Source: Solibaculum mannosilyticum (GTDB lineage: Bacteria; Bacillota; Clostridia; Oscillospirales; Acutalibacteraceae). From it: a stretch of 64,000 bases of DNA. The translations under genes and the position numbers were made by a program. The notes beneath the pieces were generated by a model. That model searched no databases, was not told the origin of the DNA, and worked only from the letters and a program-made list of their open reading frames with translations. The stretch lies in NCBI RefSeq assembly GCF_015140235.1, contig NZ_AP023321.1, positions 1,230,501-1,294,500 of the forward strand, in the 5' to 3' direction. Shown piece after piece: positions 52,792 to 61,137 of the stretch; position 1 is the stretch's first letter, and the number at the start of each line of letters is the position of its first letter.

Positions 52792-52812
52792 GTTTGATTC
52801 ACCCTTTCTTTC

Positions 52813-52846
52813 AACCTATTATACTATAGGGTTAATTGGAATTCAA
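52813..52846 (-). promoter_or_regulatory. Promoter and operator of the Rrf2 gene
   Basis: TTGAAT (52841-52846), 17 bases, TATAAT (52818-52823). The inverted repeat AACCTAT-N6-ATAGGGTT (52813-52833) sits on the -10 box, so binding would block the promoter. Confidence 0.7.
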
Positions 52847-52912
52847 CGTAAAATTATTTAAAAAAGTGACATGGAAATTTTCCATGTCACTTAATATACT
52901 TAGGTATTCAAA

Positions 52913-53788
52913 TTAGAACTTACCACTGGAACCACCATGACTGCGTCCAGAAGAGCTTACATGAATAGAACTACCGGAGGATCCGCTTCCGGAATTGTTG
53001 TTCCTTCTCGTTTTGGATATCGTATGATAAAGGAAGTGTTCACTCGCTTGTGTAATGTTTACACTGCCTGCTTTGATATAGTCGGTAGCCGATTCCTGTC
53101 TATGTACATTTTTCAGCTTTTTCTTCATCGGCAGCATAATCAGGGAGGAAGATGCAAAGCCGATAAGCAGAACAATGACTACTACAATAATATTTAGGAA
53201 TTTATCAGGAAGATTTCCGGAATCGTAGGGTTCTCCTGCTTTAGCTTGAGTGATAAACTGATCACAAAGGGTTGCAAACTCTTCAAAGGCATTGCTATAG
53301 TTGCCTTTGCTCAAGTCATTTTTAAACCTATCGACCATATATTTCTGACCTTGGTCGGTAAAGGCGGTAATAGCAAATCCATGGGTAGTGATAGCCCAGT
53401 CTCGATCCTGCATACTGATAAGTAGTAAAATTCCGTCGTCGTTATTTCCCATACCGTAACCATTGTAGTCATAAAAATCGTCGGCATAGGCGGAAGAGGT
53501 TTTTCCTTCCAAGGAGAGGACAGTAACCACTGCTACATCACATTGCTGACGTTCGCTGATTTCATTGAGCTGAGTAAGAAGAGCATCTTCCTCCAAATCG
53601 GTGAGTAAATCAGCTTGGTCGATAAGCCGGGGCAGCAATCGTTGCTGTGGGATAGACGATGGACTTTCCGTCTGTTCCGATATCGTACGGATGGGGATAT
53701 TCTCAAGTGCATCGTCTGCAAAAACCGGGATAGAACATACAATGCAAAGAACTGTCGTTAGAAATAATAGTAGAATCCTCTTTTTCAT
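52913..53788 (-). CDS. TPM-domain membrane protein (YdjH/YgcG-like)
   Basis: 291 residues from ATG 53788. Signal peptide (ILLLFLTTVLCIVCSIPVFA), an extracellular TPM domain (about 48-180; GYGMGNNDDGILLLISMQDR, WAITTHGFAITAF), a membrane helix (FLNIIVVVIVLLIGFASSSL) and a Ser/Gly/His-rich tail. Third gene of the SPFH, zinc-ribbon, TPM cassette; in B. subtilis the related YdjGHI set anchors PspA-type membrane stress protection. Confidence 0.88.
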   Translation of the reverse strand: MKKRILLLFLTTVLCIVCSIPVFADDALENIPIRTISEQTESPSSIPQQRLLPRLIDQADLLTDLEEDALLTQLNEISERQQCDVAVVTVLSLEGKTSSAYADDFYDYNGYGMGNNDDGILLLISMQDRDWAITTHGFAITAFTDQGQKYMVDRFKNDLSKGNYSNAFEEFATLCDQFITQAKAGEPYDSGNLPDKFLNIIVVVIVLLIGFASSSLIMLPMKKKLKNVHRQESATDYIKAGSVNITQASEHFLYHTISKTRRNNNSGSGSSGSSIHVSSSGRSHGGSSGKF

Positions 53789-53801
53789 CGTTTTGTCCCC
53801 C

Positions 53802-54896
53802 CTACCACGATAAATGAAGCACATTGGAAAGAATCCCCATAGCTAAAGCACTAAATAAAAAGGTTAACATGATATACCAAAACCGATAGAGACCTTTTCT
53901 CATAGGAAGGTTGCCCACAAATTTACCGGTCTGACCATTCATGGCAAACGTATATCGCTGTTCTTTCCAAGTCGTATTAAGAATCCAAACTGGAAGCAAA
54001 GCATACTTTACACTGCCATTTAGAAATTGAATGTTGCTGCTTTCCGGCATGACGGTGTGATATCCATGGACAGTAGATGAAAAAGTGGTTTCCGTACTCC
54101 GTTTAATACGGTCGTTGGCACGTCCTACACTCTCTTGGGCGGTTACATCATACCGGTCAGCCAGGTATCCGGAGAGATAAGCTGTCTGAAAGTCCACAGC
54201 TTCGGCATAATTGTAAGGTTCGATGGATTCCATTAAGTCGTCCGCCATTTTGAGGGAACCATCCACTGGGACGCATTTAAAACCTATACTCCCTTCTCGG
54301 ATAACAGAATAGAAACTGGTTTCTGTATAGTGATACAGTCTGTCGCTCCAAGAACGAGTCCTTGTGGCCTTGTATCGAATCTGAGCATTTGCATCGGCGT
54401 CAAACAGCCAGAATGGGACGTAAATCCCTTTGATTTCATCAATATGCTGTTCCTGTTTAAACACCTTGGGAATGAAACGCTTTCCCTTTAAATGCCTTTT
54501 CAGCGCCTCTTTGGCGTCGTTCTTATTTAGCTTAAACGGGATGACATAATCCGGTTTTAGATCACCGGTAAACTGCTGTGTTACGATCACTGGACTGCCG
54601 CAGAATGGACAACTAGTAGCAGCAGTAGTGCGGGATCCTATAATCTGTCCGCCGCACGAATTGCAGACATAAAGCAGCATGTCATCGGTTTCACCGTCCT
54701 GCCACTGGCTTCCTGCTGAATTCTGCCAATTCAGATTGTCTTCTGTCTGTTGGTTGTGAATGGCGGCATCGTGATCTTTTAAGGAATTAACATCAAACGT
54801 TGTGTCGCAGTAGGGACACTTCATCTGTTGTGTAGAGCTGTCAAACTTGATCTCGCCTCCACAGCATGGACATTTATATTGTAACAGTGTCGCCAT
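53802..54896 (-). CDS. Zinc-ribbon membrane protein (YdjG-like)
   Basis: 364 residues. Two zinc ribbons at the N-terminus (CPCCGGEIKFDSSTQQMKCP and CNSCGGQIIGSRTTAATSCP) lead to a domain with IKGIYVPFWLFDADANAQIR and a C-terminal membrane helix (YIMLTFLFSALAMGILSNVL). Its order between SPFH and TPM genes matches ydjG of B. subtilis. Start follows GAGGTTCTGTT. Confidence 0.88.
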   Translation of the reverse strand: MATLLQYKCPCCGGEIKFDSSTQQMKCPYCDTTFDVNSLKDHDAAIHNQQTEDNLNWQNSAGSQWQDGETDDMLLYVCNSCGGQIIGSRTTAATSCPFCGSPVIVTQQFTGDLKPDYVIPFKLNKNDAKEALKRHLKGKRFIPKVFKQEQHIDEIKGIYVPFWLFDADANAQIRYKATRTRSWSDRLYHYTETSFYSVIREGSIGFKCVPVDGSLKMADDLMESIEPYNYAEAVDFQTAYLSGYLADRYDVTAQESVGRANDRIKRSTETTFSSTVHGYHTVMPESSNIQFLNGSVKYALLPVWILNTTWKEQRYTFAMNGQTGKFVGNLPMRKGLYRFWYIMLTFLFSALAMGILSNVLHLSW

Positions 54897-54951
54897 AACA
54901 GAACCTCATTTTCTCATGAATTTTGTTTTCTGTCAGATAGAACCTGGTTGC

Positions 54952-56262
54952 CTATTGAAGATCCGATTGATCAAAGGGATCGCCGCACTCCGGACAAAAT
55001 TTAGGCGGATGCTGTGGGTCTTCCGGTTCCCAACCACATTTGTCACAGCGATAAAGAGGCGAGTTAGCCGGCTTGGGTTTACCGCATTCCGAACAAAATT
55101 TTCCTTTGTTCACAGTGCCGCACGAACAGGTCCAACCCCTTGCAGATGCTGACTTTGGCTTGCCGCATTCTGCACAGAATTTACCGTTGTTTTGTGCACC
55201 GCAAGAACAAGTCCATGTATCTCGGCCGGATGATGCTTGACGTGCAGCCTGCTGGGCGGCTCCCATTTGAAATAAACTTTGCGCATTCATGCCTCCCGCC
55301 TGAGAAGCCATACCCATTCCCATAAAACCTGTCATGGCGCCGTTTTTATTGGCAGCGGCCGCTTTCATTGCATCGGCCTGTGCGCTTGTTAAAGTTGCAG
55401 CTGCCATAGTCGGATCCCGCATAATGGCGGTGCGTTGGGCTTGCTTGATGATCTCAGCATCCTCTTCGGTCAGTGTTACGGAATTCATGGCGATCGATAC
55501 TACGGCAAGACCGCGAAGTTCGCTCCATTTTGTGGTGAGGGATTCATTCATGGCTTCCGACAATTCTTCCACATGTCCGGGAATGGCATTGGGACGAATC
55601 TCAAGCTCTGAAATCTTGGCAAATGCCGGCTGTAATGCGCTGATAAATTCTGTTTTTAACTGTCCATCGATTTCCTGCCGGGTATACTCATCCTCTACAT
55701 TGCCGCATACATTGGCATAAAACAGAAGAGGATCGACGATGCGGTAAGAGTATACACCGTTGCAGCGTACGGACACATCGATGTCCATCCCAATGTTGTG
55801 ATCCACCACCCGGAACGGGATTGGATTTGGGGTGCCAAATTTATTGCCGATGATCTCTTTTGTATTAAAATAGTAGATACGTTGGTCCTTGCCGGTATCT
55901 CCGCCATAGGTAAACCGCTTTCCAATGGTCTGGAATGTGTTTTCAATGCCGCCGCTGAGATTACCGGAAAAAATACTGGGTTCGGTGGAAGTATCATATG
56001 TATATTCGCCAGGTTCAGCACATACCTCGACAATCCTTCCCTGTTCCACAATGATCATACACTGTCCGTCGGCCACGGCGATGCCGGATCCATTGGAAAT
56101 AATATTATCGCTTGCTTTGGTGTTGGAAGAACGTCTGCTGGTACGTTTTTGACCCTTTACTACCAGGATGTCTTGATCGATGGAATCGCAATAAAAAAAT
56201 TCTTTCCACTGATCTGCCAATGTCCCACCCAAAGATCCGATTGCTGCTTTTATGAGTCCCAT
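54952..56262 (-). CDS. SPFH-domain protein with C-terminal zinc ribbons (YdjI-like)
   Basis: 436 residues. An SPFH/virion-core domain (about 20-290, with QKRTSRRSSNTKASDNIIS and VRCNGVYSYRIVDP) is followed by a Gln/Ala-rich stretch and three zinc ribbons (CSCGAQNNGKFCAECGKP, CSCGTVNKGKFCSECGKP, CDKCGWEPEDP). SPFH proteins scaffold membrane microdomains. First gene of the cassette, with a consensus promoter. No pspA-type gene is attached. Confidence 0.9.
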   Translation of the reverse strand: MGLIKAAIGSLGGTLADQWKEFFYCDSIDQDILVVKGQKRTSRRSSNTKASDNIISNGSGIAVADGQCMIIVEQGRIVEVCAEPGEYTYDTSTEPSIFSGNLSGGIENTFQTIGKRFTYGGDTGKDQRIYYFNTKEIIGNKFGTPNPIPFRVVDHNIGMDIDVSVRCNGVYSYRIVDPLLFYANVCGNVEDEYTRQEIDGQLKTEFISALQPAFAKISELEIRPNAIPGHVEELSEAMNESLTTKWSELRGLAVVSIAMNSVTLTEEDAEIIKQAQRTAIMRDPTMAAATLTSAQADAMKAAAANKNGAMTGFMGMGMASQAGGMNAQSLFQMGAAQQAARQASSGRDTWTCSCGAQNNGKFCAECGKPKSASARGWTCSCGTVNKGKFCSECGKPKPANSPLYRCDKCGWEPEDPQHPPKFCPECGDPFDQSDLQ

Positions 56263-56334
56263 AAAAAAACTCCTTTGCTTCCGTTTTAATAAAATAAATA
56301 TTTATATGAAGTTTAAACTATTTTTACATTATTG

Positions 56335-56363
56335 ATTATATAATGTTCTTTTGCAAGCGTCAA
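56335..56363 (-). promoter_or_regulatory. Sigma-A promoter of the SPFH cassette
   Basis: TTGACG (56358-56363), 17 bases, TATAAT (56335-56340) on the minus strand, 72 bases ahead of the SPFH start. Confidence 0.75.
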
Positions 56364-56428
56364 ATCAGAAATAGTGCCAAACTATTCACTTGGAATTAAA
56401 TTGGACTTCAGGGACTGCCTTTTATCCA

Positions 56429-56482
56429 GAACAAAAAATGGGATTCTTCTTGAACATTCAAGAGAGAATCCCATTTTTTGTT
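56429..56482 (-). terminator. Intrinsic terminator after the patatin gene
   Basis: A 19-bp stem, GAACAAAAAATGGGATTCT (56429-56447) with its complement (56464-56482), lies past the patatin stop. Confidence 0.88.
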
Positions 56483-56490
56483 CTACCGTT

Positions 56491-57330
56491 TTACTTGAGA
56501 AATTTCATGACTATACTCGAATCATACAAACCTTTTTCATAAAACTCTTTCATGGCCTGTGGCTTACGGGTCAGAGTATCCAAGCCGCAAGTATCATCCG
56601 GAGCGATGATTTGTAAAATTCCCTGTTCTTCATACTTCTTTGCCAATGCCACGCCTTCATTATACTTAGAGGCACGCAACCGCATTTGTCTGGCGGCAAA
56701 AGGGTATTTCTTTTCTATTCTTGCGGCGAGTTTTTCATCCTTTTCCGGTGTCCTTAACAAATCCTTAGGTTTGGTCAGTATCAGGACAACTTTATCGCAT
56801 CCCATTGCAAAGGCCTTTTCTATAGGTATTGGATCGCCGAGAGCTCCGTCATAATATGGCCTGCCGTCTACTTCGTAAGGCTTGCAGACAAAAGGGATGG
56901 CACAGGATGCTTTTAGAATATCATAATGGTCTTGGGAAATATCATTTTTGTTAAAATAATGGACTTCACCCGTATTGGCATCGGTCGCCACAACGATAAA
57001 TTCTGCTGGATTCTTGGCAAATGCCGGATAATCCAATGGATTTTCGCCATCTGAATTGCTAAGGGTTCCATATACATAATCCATATCAATGTATGTCTTT
57101 TTAAAAAGGAAGTTGCTAAAACTCATATATTTCTTCCGCATCATATATTCCGTATAGAATTGATAATTTCGCTTTTTTTGTCCTGAAAAATAAGAGGAAA
57201 GATTGGCGCTCCCAGCAGAGACTCCAATGCCAACATCAAAGGAAATCCCTTGGTCAAGACAGCCATCCAGTACGCCGGAGGCATAAATCCCCCGCAATCC
57301 TCCGCCAGTATCAACGACTCCAATCTTCAT
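56491..57330 (-). CDS. Patatin-like phospholipase
   Basis: 279 residues. Oxyanion loop DTGGGLRGIYASGVLDG, nucleophile Ser in GIGVSAGSANLSSY, and catalytic Asp in YYDGALGDPIPIEKAF. Patatin family lipid acyl hydrolases, cytosolic and of unknown substrate. Start follows GGGGGAAAGGCTGAAT. It lies 60 bases downstream of the CorA-type gene. Confidence 0.92.
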   Translation of the reverse strand: MKIGVVDTGGGLRGIYASGVLDGCLDQGISFDVGIGVSAGSANLSSYFSGQKKRNYQFYTEYMMRKKYMSFSNFLFKKTYIDMDYVYGTLSNSDGENPLDYPAFAKNPAEFIVVATDANTGEVHYFNKNDISQDHYDILKASCAIPFVCKPYEVDGRPYYDGALGDPIPIEKAFAMGCDKVVLILTKPKDLLRTPEKDEKLAARIEKKYPFAARQMRLRASKYNEGVALAKKYEEQGILQIIAPDDTCGLDTLTRKPQAMKEFYEKGLYDSSIVMKFLK

Positions 57331-57389
57331 ATTCAGCCTTTCCCCCTGTCTTCTTTTACTTCAGATGTTCCTCACATTATATCTTATTG

Positions 57390-58307
57390 TTACCAGAACT
57401 TTTTCTTCTTACAGATCCATAGGCTAACAAGCACAATAAATACACTGACTACTATGACTGCTGGATATCCATATTCCCATGAAAGTTCCGGCATGCCATT
57501 GAAATTCATACCGTACCACCCGACCAAAAGCGACAGGGGAAAGAAAATTGTAGTGACCAGTGTAAGGATCTTCATAATTCGGTTTTGACGGATATCGATC
57601 TCAGATTGAAACATTGTCTGAATCTGGGTACAATATTCCCGCAGCAATTGTGATTCTTCCCGTAAACGATTGACCCGGTTTTCAAACATATGGAACAGGT
57701 GTTTTTCTTCTTTCGAAAAAAAGCTGTTTTCACTCTCCTGCAGTTCACATGCCATTTCATCCAACTGTGAGTAGTAACGAAACCATGCCATAGCCTCTTT
57801 TCGCAGCTGCGTCATAGCAGCACTGCCCTCGTCCAACTGCCCGGATAATATCCGATCCTCCAGCTTCTCTGCCTGAACCTCAATCTCTTCCAAATGATAG
57901 AGATCCTTATCGATCAGCAACTCCAGAATATCATAGAAAAATCGCCCCACACTTTGCCCTGTAAAAAGTTTTTTCTTAACCAGACGTTTCATATGTGTTT
58001 GAAGTACGCCAGTATCATCTATTAAAATCGCCTGTTTGCTGGTTAGAAGATACCCACAGGCTAATCTGACTCCTGTTTTTGTAGTGCGGGGCAGGACAAT
58101 TGTACCAGTAATGCAGTTTGAACGGATTTCTACTTTACAAACTTTTGCATCACGAACGGCAGGAGTATGGCAAAGTACTTTCTCCAGTCCCGACAGCTTG
58201 GGGCATTGGGACAGCTCTTCAGAATCGAGCACAACCACTGACGGGTTTTCTAGCGGGGATTCTGCCCCCATTGGCACCAAAGTTTGCTGGATTGCATACC
58301 AATTCAT
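57390..58307 (-). CDS. corA: CorA-family divalent cation transporter
   Basis: 305 residues. A soluble alpha/beta N-terminal part, long helices, and two C-terminal membrane helices: the first ends in the selectivity motif YGMNFNG (IFFPLSLLVGWYGMNF), the second is AVIVVSVFIVLVSLWI followed by KKKKFW. Transports Mg2+ or related ions. Start follows GGGAGAAAAATTTT. feoB lies upstream, same strand. Confidence 0.93.
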   Translation of the reverse strand: MNWYAIQQTLVPMGAESPLENPSVVVLDSEELSQCPKLSGLEKVLCHTPAVRDAKVCKVEIRSNCITGTIVLPRTTKTGVRLACGYLLTSKQAILIDDTGVLQTHMKRLVKKKLFTGQSVGRFFYDILELLIDKDLYHLEEIEVQAEKLEDRILSGQLDEGSAAMTQLRKEAMAWFRYYSQLDEMACELQESENSFFSKEEKHLFHMFENRVNRLREESQLLREYCTQIQTMFQSEIDIRQNRIMKILTLVTTIFFPLSLLVGWYGMNFNGMPELSWEYGYPAVIVVSVFIVLVSLWICKKKKFW

Positions 58308-58379
58308 AAAATTTTTCTCCCTGTAGTCTTTGTTTCATCATAAGCGCACCTACAGCAAACCTGATTTAAAACAGCTTTC

Positions 58380-60731
58380 TTATATTGCGCCAAAAGCCAT
58401 ACCAACTAGTTTTACCAAAAATGCTGCTATCCAAGCAATAATACATTGTCCTACGGCCACTCCTACCGCCCATTTTCCGCCCAATTCTCTTTTGACCGAA
58501 GAGATTACCGCCACACAGGGCGTATAAAGAAGGCAGAAAACCAATAAGCTTCCAGCGGCCAATGGCGTGATGATCGTGAGAAGATTATTGGTGGATCCAA
58601 CAAGAACCGATAATGTGGATACTACGCTTTCCTTCGCCATAAATCCTGTAATCAGTGCTGTAGAAATCCTCCAGTCCCCAAAACCAAGCGGTGCAAACAT
58701 TGGTGCAATCAATCCGGAAAACACAGCAAGAATACTGTTTTGAGAATCTGTCACTACATTCAGGTGCATGTCAAAGGTCTGTAAGAACCAGATGATAATG
58801 GTTGCAATAAAAATAATTGTAAAAGCGCGCTGCAAGAAATCCTTTGCTTTTTCCCAAAGCAGCTGTGCTACGTTTTTAGCTCCGGGCATCCGATAGTTGG
58901 GCAGCTCCATTACAAACGGGACTGCCTCTCCCTTAAACATGGTCTTTCTCATGATAAGCGCCATAAAGATCCCCATGAGAATCCCCAGAAAATATAAACC
59001 GATCATGACAAGTGCACCGTATTTTGGAAAAAATGCCGCTGTAAAAAAGGCATAGATCGGAAGCTTGGCAGAACAGCTCATAAAAGGGGTTAAAAGGATG
59101 GTCATCTTACGGTCTCTCTCCGACGGCAGTGTTCTGCTGGCCATGACTCCTGGTACCGTACAGCCAAATCCGATCAACATCGGAACAATACTCCGTCCAG
59201 AAAGTCCGATTTTCCTGAGAAGTTTGTCCATAACAAACGCCACTCTGGCCATATAACCGCTGTCCTCTAAAATGGAAAGGAAGAAAAAGAGAGTAACGAT
59301 AATCGGCAAAAAGCTCAATACGCTTCCTACGCCGTTAAAAATACCATCAATAACTAAGGAACGCAATACATCATTAACATGCCACGATTCCAATGCTGCA
59401 GCGGTTACCTGAGTAAGCCAGCCGATCCCCAGATCCAAAAGATTGGAAAGCCCCGCTCCAATTACATTAAAAGTCAGCCAGAATACAATGCCCATAATGG
59501 CTATAAATGCAGGGATGGCTGTATATTTTCCCGTGAGGATCTTATCTATTTTCACACTCCTGGCATGCTCTTTGCTTTCTTTTGGTTTCACAACCGTCTC
59601 ACGGCATATCTTTTCAATAAAAGCAAACCGCATGTCAGCAATCGCTGCCGCCCGGTCAAGGCCTCTCTCAGCCTCCATCTGGCGGATAATATGCTCCAGC
59701 GCTTCCTTCTCATTTTGATCCAGATCCAACTGCTTTATGATTAACGGATCACCTTCCGCCAATTTACTTGCTGCAAATCTCAACGGGATATTTTCCCTTT
59801 TTGCATGGTCCTCGATTAGGTGCATAATGCTATGCAAACATCTATGTACGGCTCCTCCGTGATCGTTGGCATCGCATAAGTCCTTGCGTCCTGGTCTCTC
59901 CTGGTATTTTGCTACATGGATTGCATGATCGATCAGTTCCTGGATCCCCTCATTTTTAGCTGCTGAAATGGGGATAACAGGTACCCCAAGCATTTCTTCC
60001 AGTTCATTGACCCGAATAGATCCACCATTCTCTCTGACTTCATCCATCATATTGAGGGCCAGAACCATAGGAATATCCAGCTCCATGAGCTGCATGGTAA
60101 GACAAAGATTTCTCTCAATGTTTGTCGCATCTACAATGTTGATAATCCCTTTTGGATGTTCGTCCAGCACAAATTGTCTTGTTACGATCTCCTCGCTGGA
60201 ATATGGCGACATAGAATAAATCCCCGGCAGATCCGTTACAAGGGTATCCGTATGTCCACGGATCGCACCATCTTTCCGGTCGACTGTCACGCCGGGGAAG
60301 TTTCCCACATGCTGGCTGGAACCGGTCAGCTGATTAAACAACGTCGTTTTTCCGCAATTCTGATTTCCTGCCAAAGCAAAAGTCAGTATCGTTCCGTCCG
60401 GAAGCGGATGCTCGTCGGCTTTGGTATGATATTTGCCACCCTCTCCCAATCCCGGATGGGCAATGTCAACTTTTGACTTTTTACTAGTTGTCTTTTCCGT
60501 GATGTCCCGCACATTTTCAATTTCTATCTTTTCTGCATCGGCTAACCGGAGTGTCAATTCATAGCCATGGATTCGGAGTTCAACAGGATCCCCCATAGGG
60601 GCGTATTTGATCATGGTAACATCTGCTGTTGGAATGAGTCCCATATCTAGGAAATGCTGTCTGAGGGCCCCTTCGCCTCCTACCATACGGACTGTAGCGG
60701 TTTTCCCTATCGGTAAATCCTTTAAAGTCAC
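58380..60731 (-). CDS. feoB: FeoA-FeoB fusion, ferrous iron transporter
   Basis: 783 residues. Residues 1-75 are a FeoA domain (LPIGKTATVRMVGGEGALRQ, FLDMGLIPTADVTMI) fused to FeoB. The FeoB G domain has GNQNCGKTT (122-130), NFPGVTVDRK, DLPGIYSM and NMMDE; helical and Gate domains follow with CxxxC-containing GFGCTVPGVMASRTLPSERD. It starts at GTG after AAGGGGAGATCCAA. Takes up Fe2+. No feoC was seen. Confidence 0.96.
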   Translation of the reverse strand: MTLKDLPIGKTATVRMVGGEGALRQHFLDMGLIPTADVTMIKYAPMGDPVELRIHGYELTLRLADAEKIEIENVRDITEKTTSKKSKVDIAHPGLGEGGKYHTKADEHPLPDGTILTFALAGNQNCGKTTLFNQLTGSSQHVGNFPGVTVDRKDGAIRGHTDTLVTDLPGIYSMSPYSSEEIVTRQFVLDEHPKGIINIVDATNIERNLCLTMQLMELDIPMVLALNMMDEVRENGGSIRVNELEEMLGVPVIPISAAKNEGIQELIDHAIHVAKYQERPGRKDLCDANDHGGAVHRCLHSIMHLIEDHAKRENIPLRFAASKLAEGDPLIIKQLDLDQNEKEALEHIIRQMEAERGLDRAAAIADMRFAFIEKICRETVVKPKESKEHARSVKIDKILTGKYTAIPAFIAIMGIVFWLTFNVIGAGLSNLLDLGIGWLTQVTAAALESWHVNDVLRSLVIDGIFNGVGSVLSFLPIIVTLFFFLSILEDSGYMARVAFVMDKLLRKIGLSGRSIVPMLIGFGCTVPGVMASRTLPSERDRKMTILLTPFMSCSAKLPIYAFFTAAFFPKYGALVMIGLYFLGILMGIFMALIMRKTMFKGEAVPFVMELPNYRMPGAKNVAQLLWEKAKDFLQRAFTIIFIATIIIWFLQTFDMHLNVVTDSQNSILAVFSGLIAPMFAPLGFGDWRISTALITGFMAKESVVSTLSVLVGSTNNLLTIITPLAAGSLLVFCLLYTPCVAVISSVKRELGGKWAVGVAVGQCIIAWIAAFLVKLVGMAFGAI

Positions 60732-60780
60732 TTGGATCTCCCCTTACTCAGTACTTTATTGACAATCATCTAGTAATTTC

Positions 60781-60891
60781 TCAAAAAAGAGACAATACAG
60801 GCAGCCAGTTTCCCATACCACCATCGTTATGCATTCTTTTCCCAATTATGGCCTTATAAAATTTTAAAAATGCCAGGAACACTTTGGGCAT
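60781..60891 (-). CDS. Possible 36-residue leader ORF upstream of feoB
   Basis: ATG at 60889-60891 opens a frame of MPKVFLAFLKFYKAIIGKRM followed by a polar tail. AGGAAAGGG lies 14 bases upstream, which is too far for a strong site. No homologue is recognised, and a 36-codon ORF here may be chance. Confidence 0.2.
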   Translation of the reverse strand: MPKVFLAFLKFYKAIIGKRMHNDGGMGNWLPVLSLF

Positions 60892-61008
60892 TCGTCTTCA
60901 TTTCCCTTTCCTACTAGAACTGCAACGATGATATTCACTTTTCTAAACAGTAAAAATTGAAAAGGTAATTCTCCAAGATCCAAATCGACAAATTGTCACA
61001 TAATTCTA

Positions 61009-61037
61009 ATTATACAAACTAACATCCCATTTATCAA
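61009..61037 (-). promoter_or_regulatory. Sigma-A promoter of feoB
   Basis: TTGATA (61032-61037), 17 bases, TATAAT (61009-61014) on the minus strand. The leader is about 270 bases and includes the GACAAATTGTC palindrome, a candidate iron-regulator site. Confidence 0.65.
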
Positions 61038-61090
61038 CCAACATCTCTCAATAAATCACAATTCATCATACGGTAAGCAGGCAGGAAATA

Positions 61091-61127
61091 AAAAATAACC
61101 GGAAGGTATGGATCCTTCCGGTTATTT
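61091..61127 (-). terminator. Intrinsic terminator after ohyA
   Basis: AAAATAACCGGAAGG (61091-61105) pairs with CCTTCCGGTTATTTT (61113-61127), 10 bases past the ohyA stop. Confidence 0.88.
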
Positions 61128-61137
61128 TCTGCTGCAA

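Larger units (their letters stand above)
60732..61137. other. Intergenic region upstream of feoB
   Basis: 406 bases. It holds the feoB promoter (61009-61037), a palindrome GACAAATTGTC at 60987-60997 just past the start point, a Fur-like GATTGTCAAT near 60758-60768, the ohyA terminator (61091-61127), and a possible short ORF (60781-60891, minus). Confidence 0.5.
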
